Assembly: GCF_030708455.1 (NCBI RefSeq)
Contig: NZ_JAUYWF010000008.1
Location: 1 to 64,000, forward strand
Reading direction: 5' to 3'
Length of the DNA: 64,000 nucleotides
Origin: Halomonas sp. SSL-5
Lineage (GTDB): Bacteria > Pseudomonadota > Gammaproteobacteria > Pseudomonadales > Halomonadaceae
Both the position numbers and the translations under genes were made by a program. Below the pieces are notes generated by a model that did no database searches, had not been told where the DNA came from, and saw nothing but the letters and a program-made list of their open reading frames with translations. Below, piece after piece: positions 31,608-40,335 of this stretch. Position 1 is the first letter of the stretch; each line of letters starts with the position of its first letter.

Positions 31608-31623
31608 GGCGCCGCCAGGCGCC
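31608..31623. repeat. REP-like hairpin, GGCGCC-GCCA-GGCGCC
   Basis: Two GGCGCC palindromes separated by GCCA, preceded by CTCCGCCTCGCGACT. Same design at 31764-31779 and 35638-35653. Confidence 0.6.
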
Positions 31624-31674
31624 CCGGCCGTGTTGCCGATCTGGGGGGGCGTCATCCAGGGAGGCCTTCGGCCT

Positions 31675-31704
31675 CCATTCGCCCGGGAGGACCCGGCCTC
31701 CCAC
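31675..31704 (-). repeat. REP-like head sequence, inverted copy
   Basis: Read on the minus strand this is GTGGGAGGCCGGGTCC followed by TCCCGGGCGAATGG, then a hairpin GAGGCC-TTC-GGCCTC (31661-31675). It matches the direct copy at 35611-35639 except around the central GGGTCCT/GGGTTT step. Confidence 0.6.
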
Positions 31705-31763
31705 AGGGTGGCGATATCATTGTAGGAGGGCGCGGTTCGACGTCTAGACTCCGCCTCGCGATT

Positions 31764-31779
31764 GGCGCCGTCAGGCGCC
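31764..31779. repeat. REP-like hairpin, GGCGCC-GTCA-GGCGCC
   Basis: Third palindromic element in the spacer between hslR and the convergent YaiI-like gene; preceded by CTCCGCCTCGCGATT, the same head as at 31608. The 31552-31788 spacer is essentially made of such elements. Confidence 0.6.
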
Positions 31780-31788
31780 CAGGCGGTG

Positions 31789-32238
31789 TTAGCGCTGCTT
31801 CGCCAGCCAGCGATCCAGGGCGTTGGCGAATTCGCGGCGGTCGCTATCGGAATAGCCGCTAGGCCCGCCGGTATGTTCGCCGCTGGCGCGCATGGTCTCC
31901 ATGAAGTCCCTCATCTGCACCCGGGCGCGGATATTGTTCTCGTTCAATGCCTCGCCGCGGGTGGTCATCACCCTGGCGCCGCGCTCGATGGCGGCCATGG
32001 CCAGCGGCAGATCCGAGGTGATCAACAGGTCGCCGGGCTGGATACGCTCGACGATCTCGTCATCGGCGGCGTCGAAGCCCTGGCTCACCGCCAGCGCCTT
32101 CACCCACGCCGAGCGCGGCAGCGGCACCGTATGGTTGGCCACGAACCAGGCCGCCGTGCGGGTGCGTTCGGCGGCACGCACGATGATCTCGCGGGCCACC
32201 TTGGGGCAGGCGTCGGCATCGACCCACAGGCTGGGCAT
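31789..32238 (-). CDS. YaiI/YqxD family protein (DUF188)
   Basis: 149 residues. Opens SLWVDADACPKVAREI, then VANHTVPLP, the VSQGFDAADDEIVERI stretch and PGDLLITSDLPLA, with a final GYSDSDRREFANALDRWL; this is the PIN-like DUF188 family with Asp residues suggesting a metal site. Function unknown. GAGGAG lies just upstream of ATG 32238. Confidence 0.9.
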   Translation of the reverse strand: MPSLWVDADACPKVAREIIVRAAERTRTAAWFVANHTVPLPRSAWVKALAVSQGFDAADDEIVERIQPGDLLITSDLPLAMAAIERGARVMTTRGEALNENNIRARVQMRDFMETMRASGEHTGGPSGYSDSDRREFANALDRWLAKQR

Positions 32239-32682
32239 GACATCTCCTCGATCAACAGCAGCAATAACAGGGCAGCCGAAAAGGCTGGCCAGGGCAGGTC
32301 GACGATGGTAGCATGCGCGCTCCTCGCATGTGTTGACCCCACCATCATGTACGACGCCATCGCCGCCGGTCACCGACCGAGCACAGGATGGGCGCCGCAA
32401 CGCCAGGCCCAGCGCCATCGCTGAAGGCCGCAAGCGTTCGAATTGTGTAGATGGAGCGCCGCCGAGATCCCGCCACTCTGGCGAGATCGGCGCCAACGGT
32501 CGCCACAGGGTTCCTGTTCGCCATCCCCGATGGCAGGGAGCCGATGCCAGGTGCGACCGGCGTCCCCGACTCCGATGTCCCGTGCTGCCACCCCTCGAGG
32601 GCACAGCGCGCCTGACCGTATTGCTGCGTCAGGGACGCCAATGAATTTACGCCGGTGATCCCGGCCTACCAAGGTGTGATTG
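32239..32682 (+). promoter_or_regulatory. Long non-coding leader before the DEAD-box helicase gene
   Basis: 444 bp without a convincing gene. It must hold the promoters for the divergent YaiI-like gene and the helicase. Cold-induced DEAD-box helicase mRNAs often have long structured leaders; here the leader idea is inference from length only. No riboswitch or protein-coding pattern was recognised. Confidence 0.35.
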
Positions 32683-34386
32683 ATGACCTCTTCTTCTGTC
32701 GCTTCGCCGAGCTTCGGCGATCTCGCTCTGCTGCCTGCCGTTCTCTCTGCCGTCGAGTCTCTGGGCTACCAGACCCCCTCGCCGATCCAGGTCGAGACCA
32801 TTCCGGCACTGCTGGAAGGGCGCGACATGCTGGGCCAGGCCCAGACCGGCACCGGCAAGACCGCTGCCTTTGCCCTGCCGCTGCTCTCGCGTCTCGAGCT
32901 GACGCGCCGCGAGCCCCAGGTGCTGGTGATGGCGCCGACCCGTGAGCTGGCGCAGCAGGTCGCCGTCTCCTTCACTCGCTACGGCCAGAACCTCAAGGGC
33001 CTGGAAGTGGCCACCCTGTGTGGCGGCCAGGAGTACCGTGAGCAGCTGGGCGCACTGAAGCGCGGTGCCCAGGTCGTGGTGGGCACCCCCGGCCGGATCA
33101 TCGATCACCTGGATCGCGGCAGCCTCAAGCTCGACGGCCTCAGCGCCCTGGTGCTGGACGAAGCCGACGAGATGCTGCGCATGGGCTTCATCGACGACGT
33201 CAAGCGCGTGGTCGCCGATACCCCCAAGGCCGCTCAGCGCGTGTTCTTCTCCGCGACCCTGCCCGCCGAGATCGAGCGCATCGTCAATCGCTATCTCGTC
33301 GACCCGGTGAAGGTGGCCATCGAGTCACGCACCACCACCGGCGAGAACATCGAGCAGCGCCTGGTGCGCGTCGATGGTGGCGCCAAGCTGGAGGCGCTGG
33401 CCCGCATCCTCGAGGTGGAGCCGGTGGACGGTGCCATCGTCTTCGTGCGGACCCGTGCGGCCTGCACCACCCTGATGGAGCAGCTCTCCGCCCGCGGCCT
33501 CAACGTGGCCAGCCTCTCCGGTGACCTGGACCAGAGCCTGCGCGAGCGCACCATCCAGCGCCTCAAGCGCGGCAAGGTCGACGTGCTGATCGCTACCGAC
33601 GTGGCCGCCCGTGGCCTCGACGTGCCGCGCATCACCCACGTCTTCAACTACGACCTGCCCCAGGACTCCGAGGCCTACACCCACCGCATCGGCCGTACCG
33701 GCCGTGCCGGGCGTACCGGCATCTCGATCACCTTCGTGGGCTTCCGCGAAGGCCGCAAGGCGGGCTGGATCGAGCAGGCCACCGGCCAGAAGATGAGCGA
33801 GATGGAGGTGCCCGACGAGGCGGCCATCCGCGCCCATCGCGACGAGGCCTTCCACCAGAAGGTGATCGCCGCCCTGACCGCCGGTGCCGAGGAGCAGCAG
33901 GCCCTGGTCGAGCGCCTGATCGGCGAGGGCTACGACCCCGTCGAGCTGGCCTGCTCCTTCGCCCGCCTGGCGCGTGCCGACGAGGCGCCCATCGGTCGCC
34001 TGCAGGCGCCGCGCAAGGAGCGCAACGATCGCGCCCCGCGTGACGGCAAGCCGGCGCGCCGCGAGCGTGGTCCCAGCGAGGGCATGACTCGCTATCGCGT
34101 CTCCGTGGGCCACAAGGACGGCGTCAAGCCCGGCCAGCTGGTCGGGGCGCTCGCCAACGAGGGCGGCATCGAGGGGGCCCGCATCGGGCGCATCGATATC
34201 CGCAACGCCTTCTCGGTGGTCGAGCTGCCCAACTCGCTGCCTGCCAGCATCCTGGCCAAGATGGCACGCGCCCGCGTCGCCGGCCGTCCGCTGGAAATCA
34301 GCGAGGACCGTGGCACCCCCGAGCGTGCTCCGCGTCGTCGCAGCGATGACGGCGAGGCGCCGATTCGCCGCCAGTCGCGCGCGTAA
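32683..34386 (+). CDS. deaD: DEAD-box ATP-dependent RNA helicase (DeaD/CsdA type)
   Basis: 567 residues. Q motif (YQTPSPIQ), motif I AQTGTGKT, Ia PTRELAQQ, Ib GTPGR, II DEAD, III SAT, IV-VI including ATDVAARGLD and HRIGRTGRAG. After the helicase core lies a DbpA/CsdA-type RNA-binding domain (TRYRVSVGHKDGVKPGQLVGAL ... ELPNSLP) and a short basic tail. It remodels RNA in ribosome assembly and decay, especially in the cold. ATG 32683 preferred over the TTG just before it (AAGG at 32671-32674). Confidence 0.93.
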   Translation: MTSSSVASPSFGDLALLPAVLSAVESLGYQTPSPIQVETIPALLEGRDMLGQAQTGTGKTAAFALPLLSRLELTRREPQVLVMAPTRELAQQVAVSFTRYGQNLKGLEVATLCGGQEYREQLGALKRGAQVVVGTPGRIIDHLDRGSLKLDGLSALVLDEADEMLRMGFIDDVKRVVADTPKAAQRVFFSATLPAEIERIVNRYLVDPVKVAIESRTTTGENIEQRLVRVDGGAKLEALARILEVEPVDGAIVFVRTRAACTTLMEQLSARGLNVASLSGDLDQSLRERTIQRLKRGKVDVLIATDVAARGLDVPRITHVFNYDLPQDSEAYTHRIGRTGRAGRTGISITFVGFREGRKAGWIEQATGQKMSEMEVPDEAAIRAHRDEAFHQKVIAALTAGAEEQQALVERLIGEGYDPVELACSFARLARADEAPIGRLQAPRKERNDRAPRDGKPARRERGPSEGMTRYRVSVGHKDGVKPGQLVGALANEGGIEGARIGRIDIRNAFSVVELPNSLPASILAKMARARVAGRPLEISEDRGTPERAPRRRSDDGEAPIRRQSRA

Positions 34387-34422
34387 CACCCTGGAGGCCG
34401 CCCCTCGGGCGGCACCCCACTC

Positions 34423-34460
34423 AACGACAGGTCGGAGCCTTGCTCCGGCCTGTCGTCGTT
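34423..34460 (+). terminator. Long hairpin after the helicase gene
   Basis: Interrupted stem AACGACAGG-T-CGGAGC pairing with GCTCCG-G-CCTGTCGTCGTT across a 3-4 base loop. It lies 36 bp after the helicase stop and before the transporter gene; no clear U-run. Confidence 0.5.
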
Positions 34461-34498
34461 GGTAACCCCGCCATCCCGTCACCAAGGAGGACTCCCCC

Positions 34499-35482
34499 AT
34501 GTGGAAGCGGCTGCCGTTTCGTCTGCGCGGCTACCTGATCACCATGAGCGGGGTGCTGCTGCTCTCGCCGGATGCCCTGCTGATCAAGGACACCACGGTG
34601 GATGTGGCCACCTTCATGTTCTGGCGCGGGCTGATGCTGGGCCTGGTGCTGCTGATGATCGCCGCCGCGCGTTACCGCCAGCGCCTGGGCCAGGCGGTGC
34701 TCGCCTGCGGCCCGGCGGCGCTATGGTGCCCGCTGGCCTTCGCCGCCAGCGCCTGGGCCTTCGTGGGGGCAACCCGCCTGACCTCGGCGGGCAACGTGCT
34801 GGTGATGCTCAACCTGGCGCCGCTGGTAGCCGGGCTGATCGGCATGCTGTTCTTCGGCCAGAGGCTGCGCCGCCAGACCTGGGTGGTGATCGCCGTGTGT
34901 ATCGTCGGCGCCAGCCTGATGGCCGCCGGCGAGGTGGGGCAGGGCAGCCTGCTGGGCCTGGCGGTGGCGCTGATCATCCCGATCTCCATCGCGATCAATA
35001 CCAGCGTGGCCAGCTCCCGCCCGGGCAGCGGTCAGCGTGGCCTGGATACCACCGTGGTGCTGCCGCTGGGGTGCCTGGCGATGCTGCTGCCCGCGGCCTT
35101 GATGGGCGGTGCCCAGCTGCCGGGGCCCGAGGACATGCAGCGCCTGTTGCTGATGGGGCTGCTGTTGCCGCTGGCCTACTTCCTGATCCAGACCGGGGCG
35201 CGCTACCTGCCCGGCGCCGAGGTCAGCCTGGTGATGCTGCTCGAGACCCTGGTGGGCACGCTGCTGGTGTGGTGGTGGGTGGGCGAGGTGCCGGCGCCGC
35301 TGGCCTTCGTGGGGGGCGGCCTGATCGTCGTCGCCATGCTGGCAAGTTCGCTGCGTGACCTCGCTCGCCAGCGGCGCAAGGCCGCCGAGGGCGCCCCCGA
35401 CACCCGCCGCCTGCGTGACGAGGCGGCGGAAGAGAGCATCGCGCGTGGCGAGCCGGCCCCGCCGGTGGGCGAGCGCCACTGA
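34499..35482 (+). CDS. EamA/DMT-family membrane transporter
   Basis: 327 residues, about ten hydrophobic segments in two EamA repeats (5+5), with TSAGNVLVMLNLAPLVAGLIG in the first and PGAEVSLVMLLETLVGTLLVW in the second, and a charged cytoplasmic tail after residue 285. DMT proteins export metabolites or amino acids; no substrate can be assigned. RBS AAGGAGGA. Confidence 0.88.
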   Translation: MWKRLPFRLRGYLITMSGVLLLSPDALLIKDTTVDVATFMFWRGLMLGLVLLMIAAARYRQRLGQAVLACGPAALWCPLAFAASAWAFVGATRLTSAGNVLVMLNLAPLVAGLIGMLFFGQRLRRQTWVVIAVCIVGASLMAAGEVGQGSLLGLAVALIIPISIAINTSVASSRPGSGQRGLDTTVVLPLGCLAMLLPAALMGGAQLPGPEDMQRLLLMGLLLPLAYFLIQTGARYLPGAEVSLVMLLETLVGTLLVWWWVGEVPAPLAFVGGGLIVVAMLASSLRDLARQRRKAAEGAPDTRRLRDEAAEESIARGEPAPPVGERH

Positions 35483-35610
35483 CCCGGCTGCGCCGGGAGC
35501 TTGAAGCTGAAAGGGCGCCGCTTCGCGAACCCCATCGATAGGGTGGGGGTGTGTCGTGATGGGTCAGGACTCTGCTCACGACCAGCTCCAGGCAAATGTG
35601 GCGTTGCCTG

Positions 35611-35653
35611 GTGGGAGGCCGGGTTTCCCGGGCGAATGGCGCCGTCAGGCGCC
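35611..35653 (+). repeat. REP-like element, head plus GGCGCC hairpin
   Basis: GTGGGAGGCCGGGTTT continues into CCCGGGCGAATGGCGCC, GTCA, GGCGCC. The head matches the inverted copy at 31675-31704 and the hairpin matches 31764-31779, showing that head and hairpin form one composite repeat family. Confidence 0.65.
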
Positions 35654-35676
35654 TCGGTGGTGGTGTTGACTCGGCC

Positions 35677-36399
35677 TCAGCGCTTGGCGTGTCCGGCCAC
35701 GCTTTCGGCAAAACCTATCAGCAGCGAGCGCGCCGCCGGGGTGTCGATGACCCGGCGCATCAGCGCGTGGGCATCCTGCCCCTGGTCGCGCAGCTTGTCG
35801 ACCTGGCGGGCCAGGTAGGCGCGCATCACCTCGGGGGTGAACTCGGGGTGGAACTGCACGCTCCACTGGCGCGGGCCGTAGCGCAGCGCCTGGTGGGCGT
35901 CGTGACCGTTGCGCGCCAGCACCACCGAGCCGCTGGGTGCCTTGAGCACCGACTGGGCGTGGGTAAGCTGGGCGGGAAAGTGGCGGGGCAGGGCGCCCAG
36001 CAACGGGTCCTCGAGGCCCGAGTCGGTGAGCGCCACCCCGTGGCTGCCGGACTCGCGCCCGGCCGGATGGTAGCCGCTCTCGCCGCCGAAGGCCGCCGCC
36101 ATCAGCTGGTGGCCATAGCACACCCCGAGCATCGCCAGGTTGCGCTCCCGGGCCGCCACCAGCCAGGGCTTGAGCGCCTCGCTCCAGGGCTCCGCGTCGC
36201 TGACCATGGCGTGGGAGCCGGTGACGATGAGGCCGTCGACCTCCGCCAGATCGGGAAGCGGCTCGTGGCGGGCGTCGAACACCTCGGCTACGAAGCCGGC
36301 GCCCGCCAGCGCCTGCTGGAACAGTGCCTCGAAGTCGCCGTATTGCTCGATCACTTCGGGGAAGGCGTCGCCGGTCTTGACGATCAGCAGTCGGGGCAT
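35677..36399 (-). CDS. Class I glutamine amidotransferase-like protein
   Basis: 240 residues. Nucleophile elbow MLGVCYGHQLMA with Cys near residue 94, SHGVALTDSG, and the His-Glu of the triad in VQFHPEFTPE. This is the GMP synthase-like stand-alone amidotransferase group (YfeJ-like, glutamine hydrolysing or related isopeptide hydrolase). No synthetase partner is adjacent. Transcribed with argE (34 bp apart). Confidence 0.88.
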   Translation of the reverse strand: MPRLLIVKTGDAFPEVIEQYGDFEALFQQALAGAGFVAEVFDARHEPLPDLAEVDGLIVTGSHAMVSDAEPWSEALKPWLVAARERNLAMLGVCYGHQLMAAAFGGESGYHPAGRESGSHGVALTDSGLEDPLLGALPRHFPAQLTHAQSVLKAPSGSVVLARNGHDAHQALRYGPRQWSVQFHPEFTPEVMRAYLARQVDKLRDQGQDAHALMRRVIDTPAARSLLIGFAESVAGHAKR

Positions 36400-36433
36400 G
36401 GGAACTCCTGGCGTGGGATGACGGCCCCGTATT

Positions 36434-37588
36434 CTACTTTCGTTGCAGTCGCTCGCCCAGTGCGGCCATGAAGCGTGTTCCCGCCTCGAGCTGTGCGTGC
36501 TCGATATACTCGTCGGGCTGATGGGCCTGACTGATGCTGCCCGGGCCGCAGATCACCGTGGGCAGCCCCTGGCGCTGGAACTGCCCCGCCTCGGTGGCGT
36601 AGGCCACCGCGCCGGCGGGGCGCTCGCCGAGCAGGGCGTGGCACAGCGCCAGCACCTCGGCGTTGTTGTCGTCGGCCAGCGCCGGCACCGTGTCGTTGAG
36701 CGCCTGGGTGATGATGGCCGCCTCCGGCGCGCGGCTCCGCATCTCGGCCTGGAGCTCGGCGGCGCGGGCATTGACCCGGGCGACCAGTTCCTCGAAGCGG
36801 TCCGAGGGCAGGTGGCGGATCTCCCACTCGAAGGTGCACTCCCGGGCCATGATGTTGATCGCCGTGCCGCCGCTGATCTTGCCGACGTGCAGGCTGGAGT
36901 GCACCACGTTGAAGGCCTCATCGACCCGCCCCTCGGCGCGCAGCTCGGCCATCACCTCCTCGATATAGGTGACCAGCCGCGCCGCCACGTGGATCGCCGA
37001 GACCCCCTGGTTGACCTGGCTGGAGTGGCTGGCGCGGCCGGTGACCGTGGTACGCAGGTTGGTGGCCCCCTTGTGGGCCACCACCGGGTGCATCAGGGTC
37101 GGCTCGCCGACGATCACCGCCGCCGGCAGCGGATGCTCGGCCATCAGCTTCTCGATCATGCGCGGCGCGCCGATGCAGCCCACCTCCTCGTCGTAGGAGA
37201 GCGCCAGCCAGATCGGTGTCTCGAGCTCCAGCGTCACCCAGCGCGGCAGCTCGGCCAGGGCACAGGCGATGAAGCCCTTCATGTCACAGGTGCCGCGGCC
37301 GTAGAGGCGCCCGTCGCCCTTGTCGGTCAGCGTGAAGGGATCGCTCGACCAGGGCTGGCCCTCCACCGGCACCACGTCGGTATGGCCGGAGAGCACCACG
37401 CCACCGGCCACGTCCGGGCCGATTCGCGCCAGCAGGTTGGCCTTGCGCCCGTCGTCGCTCTCCACCCGCCAGTGCACCACGTCGTGTTCGTCGAGCCAGG
37501 CTTCGACCCACTCGATCAGGGCCAGGTTGGAATCTCGCGAGACGGTGGGAAAGCCCACCAGGCGGTCGAGCATCTCGGCGGCGGTCAT
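36434..37588 (-). CDS. argE: Acetylornithine deacetylase (M20 family)
   Basis: 384 residues. Zinc ligands in LSGHTDVVPVEG, YGRGTCDMKGF, YDEEVGCIGAP and the late CGPGSISQAHQPDEYI match ArgE. It releases ornithine from N-acetylornithine in arginine synthesis; this gene stands apart from other arg genes. Start at 37588 is chosen over the in-frame ATG at 37630 because GGAG lies seven bases ahead of it. Confidence 0.92.
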   Translation of the reverse strand: MTAAEMLDRLVGFPTVSRDSNLALIEWVEAWLDEHDVVHWRVESDDGRKANLLARIGPDVAGGVVLSGHTDVVPVEGQPWSSDPFTLTDKGDGRLYGRGTCDMKGFIACALAELPRWVTLELETPIWLALSYDEEVGCIGAPRMIEKLMAEHPLPAAVIVGEPTLMHPVVAHKGATNLRTTVTGRASHSSQVNQGVSAIHVAARLVTYIEEVMAELRAEGRVDEAFNVVHSSLHVGKISGGTAINIMARECTFEWEIRHLPSDRFEELVARVNARAAELQAEMRSRAPEAAIITQALNDTVPALADDNNAEVLALCHALLGERPAGAVAYATEAGQFQRQGLPTVICGPGSISQAHQPDEYIEHAQLEAGTRFMAALGERLQRK

Positions 37589-37818
37589 GGTGCACTCCGG
37601 TTGAGGGTGAGAGACGAGGATCGAGGGCATGGATCAGGGAGAAGCGTCGGGGCAGACTACCACGCCCGCCGGGCGGGCCGAAGGCACGCCGGGACACTTG
37701 CCCGATAGCGGCAGGCTATCTGGTCGATCCGCTCACTGGCTTGGCGCTGACCGTTAACAGGCTTATGGTGTTCCGCATATTGCACATCCAGTCAAAGCCT
37801 CGCCACAGGAGACGCTCC

Positions 37819-38952
37819 ATGACCGACACCTCTCTGCTCAACCCCGGGCTATTCACGCCGCTGCAGATCGGCCGCCTCACCCTGCCCAACCGGGTGATCA
37901 TGGCGCCGTTGACCCGCTCGCGCACCCCGGACAGCGTGCCCGGCAAGCTGCAGCAGGCCTACTATGGCCAGCGCGCCGGCGCCGGGCTGATCATCAGCGA
38001 GGCCACCAACATCTCGCCTACCGCTCGCGGCTACGTCTACACGCCGGGCATCTGGACCGACGAGCAGGAGGCAGGCTGGAAGGGCGTCGTGGAGGCCGTA
38101 CATGCCAAGGGCGGGCGCATCGCCCTGCAGCTGTGGCACGTGGGTCGCGTCTCCCACGAGATGGTGCAGCCCGACGGCCAGCCGCCCGTGGCCCCCAGTG
38201 CCCTGAAGGGCGAGGGCGCCGAATGCTTCGTCGAGTTCGAGGACGGCACGGCGGGGCCGCATCCCACCAGCACCCCGCGGGCGCTTGCGACCGACGAGAT
38301 CCCCGGTATCGTCGAGGACTACCGCCAGGCCGCCGTGCGTGCCAAGCGCGCTGGCTTCGATATGGTGGAGGTGCATTCGGCCAACGCCTACCTGCTCAAC
38401 CAGTTCCTGGCCACCGGCACCAACCAGCGCACCGACCAGTACGGCGGCTCGCTGGAGAACCGCGCGCGCTTCCCGCTTGAGGTGGTCGATGCGGTGGCCG
38501 AGGTGTTCGGGCCCGAGCGCGTCGGTATCCGCCTGACGCCGTTCCTCGAGCTGTTCGGCCTCACCGACGACGAGCCCGAGGAGATGGCCTTCTACCTGGC
38601 CGATGAGCTCAACCGCCGCGGCCTGGCCTATCTCCATTTCAATGAGCCGGACTTCGCGGGTGCCGACATCACCTACCCGGAGGGCTTCCGCGAGCAGATG
38701 CGCGAGCGCTTCAAGGGCGGGCTGATCTACTGTGGCGGCTACGACGCCGAACGCGCCCAGATGCGCCTCGACGAGAACAGCGCCGACGCCATCGCCTTCG
38801 GCCGCCCCTTCATCGCCAACCCCGACCTGCCCGAGCGCTTCCGGGTGGGCGCCGCGCTCAACGAGCCGGAACACGCCACCTTCTACGGCGGCGACGAGAA
38901 GGGCTACACCGACTACCCCTTCCTCGACAACGGCTACGACCGCCTCGGCTGA
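37819..38952 (+). CDS. Old Yellow Enzyme family alkene reductase (NemA-like)
   Basis: 377 residues. FMN-barrel protein: FTPLQIGRLTLPNRVIMAPLTRSR, QLWHVGRVSH, VEVHSANAYLLNQFLA, NQRTDQYGGSLENRARF and FGRPFIANPDLPER. Reduces electrophilic alkenes, nitro compounds and quinones with NAD(P)H. CAGGAGA before ATG 37819. Stands alone between argE and a strong hairpin. Confidence 0.93.
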   Translation: MTDTSLLNPGLFTPLQIGRLTLPNRVIMAPLTRSRTPDSVPGKLQQAYYGQRAGAGLIISEATNISPTARGYVYTPGIWTDEQEAGWKGVVEAVHAKGGRIALQLWHVGRVSHEMVQPDGQPPVAPSALKGEGAECFVEFEDGTAGPHPTSTPRALATDEIPGIVEDYRQAAVRAKRAGFDMVEVHSANAYLLNQFLATGTNQRTDQYGGSLENRARFPLEVVDAVAEVFGPERVGIRLTPFLELFGLTDDEPEEMAFYLADELNRRGLAYLHFNEPDFAGADITYPEGFREQMRERFKGGLIYCGGYDAERAQMRLDENSADAIAFGRPFIANPDLPERFRVGAALNEPEHATFYGGDEKGYTDYPFLDNGYDRLG

Positions 38953-38977
38953 TCCGACGCCAGCCAGCCGCTGAACG

Positions 38978-39009
38978 CCACAAGCCCGGCCATCGAGCCG
39001 GGCTTGTGG
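38978..39009. terminator. 13-bp perfect hairpin at the edge of the accessory region
   Basis: CCACAAGCCCGGC (38978-38990), loop CATCGA, GCCGGGCTTGTGG (38997-39009), 26 bp after the alkene reductase stop. No U-run follows. It marks the last core-type gene before the restriction-modification island. Confidence 0.6.
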
Positions 39010-39163
39010 CGTGATGGGAGAGCGGTAAGAGTCACTTTTTTGGTGATTGGCGCCCTTCAACGCCAGGGCGTAGCATCCATTGAATGCATCGCCAAGGGCC
39101 GCCACCCGGGGCTGTCGTCGCTAGACCCAGGCAGGAACAGGCCGGGGAATCGGGGAGCAGGAC

Positions 39164-40171
39164 ATGAACACCAATAGCCAGGCACCCATCGTCATCTATC
39201 AGAAGGCCGATCAGCAGGTCGAGGTACGTCTGGACGTGGAGCAAGACACTGTCTGGCTGACGCAGCGGCAGATGGGCGAAGTATTCGGCACAACGCCCGA
39301 GAACGTCCTGATCCACCTGAAAAACATCTATGTGGACAATGAGCTGGAAGAGCCGGCAACTGCTAAGGATTTCTTAGTAGTTCGAACGGAAGGTAAGCGG
39401 CAAGTGCGCCGCAAGCTGCAGCACTACAACCTCGACGCCATCATCTCGGTGGGCTACCGCGTCAACTCCCGGCGCGCCGTGCAGTTCCGCCAGTGGGCCA
39501 CCCGCGTGCTGCGCGAGCACCTCACCCAGGGCTGGACGCTGAACCGCCAGCGCTTCGAGGAGAACGCCCGCGAGTTGGAGGCCGCCATGGCCCTGGTGCG
39601 CAAGACGGCCGGCAGCCCGGCACTGGATGCCGCCAGCGGACGGGGCCTCATCGATATCGTCACCCGTTACGCCCAGACCTTCCTGCTGCTGCAGCGCTAC
39701 GACGAGGGCCTGCTCACCGAACCTCATGCCCAGGCCGGCGGCCGACTGCCGACACTGAACGAGGCCCGCACGGCACTGGCGTCTCTGAAGGCCGAGTTGA
39801 TCGCCAAGGGCGAGGCGACCGACCTGTTCGCCCGCGAGCGTAGCGACGGCCTCGATGCGCTGCTCGGCAACCTCGACCAGACGGTCTTCGGAGAGCCCGC
39901 TTACCCCTCGGTGGAGGCCAAAGCGGCGCACCTGCTCTACTTCGTGGTCAAGAACCATCCCTTCGCCGATGGCAACAAGCGCAGTGCGGCCTATCTGTTC
40001 GTCGACTTCCTCTATCGCAACGATCGCCTGCTCGATGCGAATGGCGAGGTGGTGGTCAATGACGTGGGCCTCGCTGCCCTGACGCTGCTCGTCGCCGAGT
40101 CCGACCCGGCCAACAAGGAGACCATGGTCCGGCTGATCATGAACATGTTGGCCGAACCTGAGAAAGGTTGA
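39164..40171 (+). CDS. RhuM-Fic fusion protein (RhuM-like N-terminus, Doc-type Fic C-terminus)
   Basis: 335 residues. Residues 1-150 match the RhuM/virulence protein family: VEVRLDVEQDTVWLTQRQMGEVFGT, TEGKRQVRRKLQHYNLDAIISVGYRVNSRRAVQFRQWA. Residues 200-330 are a Fic/Doc domain with HPFADGNKRSAA (His265). The Doc-like NKR ending instead of NGR predicts phosphotransfer or a nonstandard nucleotide rather than classical AMP transfer, but this is inference. No N-terminal inhibitory (S/T)xxxE(G/N) motif was seen. RhuM genes are often companions of type I restriction systems, as here (hsdR starts 164 bp on). Confidence 0.88.
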   Translation: MNTNSQAPIVIYQKADQQVEVRLDVEQDTVWLTQRQMGEVFGTTPENVLIHLKNIYVDNELEEPATAKDFLVVRTEGKRQVRRKLQHYNLDAIISVGYRVNSRRAVQFRQWATRVLREHLTQGWTLNRQRFEENARELEAAMALVRKTAGSPALDAASGRGLIDIVTRYAQTFLLLQRYDEGLLTEPHAQAGGRLPTLNEARTALASLKAELIAKGEATDLFARERSDGLDALLGNLDQTVFGEPAYPSVEAKAAHLLYFVVKNHPFADGNKRSAAYLFVDFLYRNDRLLDANGEVVVNDVGLAALTLLVAESDPANKETMVRLIMNMLAEPEKG

Positions 40172-40335
40172 TGGAGATAGGAGGCTGGGCGTGAAAGTGA
40201 GGCGGGCCTTCGGTCTCAGTGCTTTCGCCCGCTGGCTCCTCCTCCGAATTAGTGGCAGGCTAAGGAAATGTCGGACCCACCCTGCCGGGAGAGCGGGGGA
40301 GTCGCACCCAGGCAAACCGGGAACGGGTACTACCT

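Noticed and set aside
32330-32660. Short coding sequences in the helicase leader
   Set aside because: Translations are Arg/Pro/Ala-rich, differ in every frame, and lack ribosome sites.
39164-40171. phd-doc type toxin-antitoxin system
   Set aside because: Although the Fic motif is Doc-like, there is no Phd-like small gene on either side and the protein has a large RhuM half.
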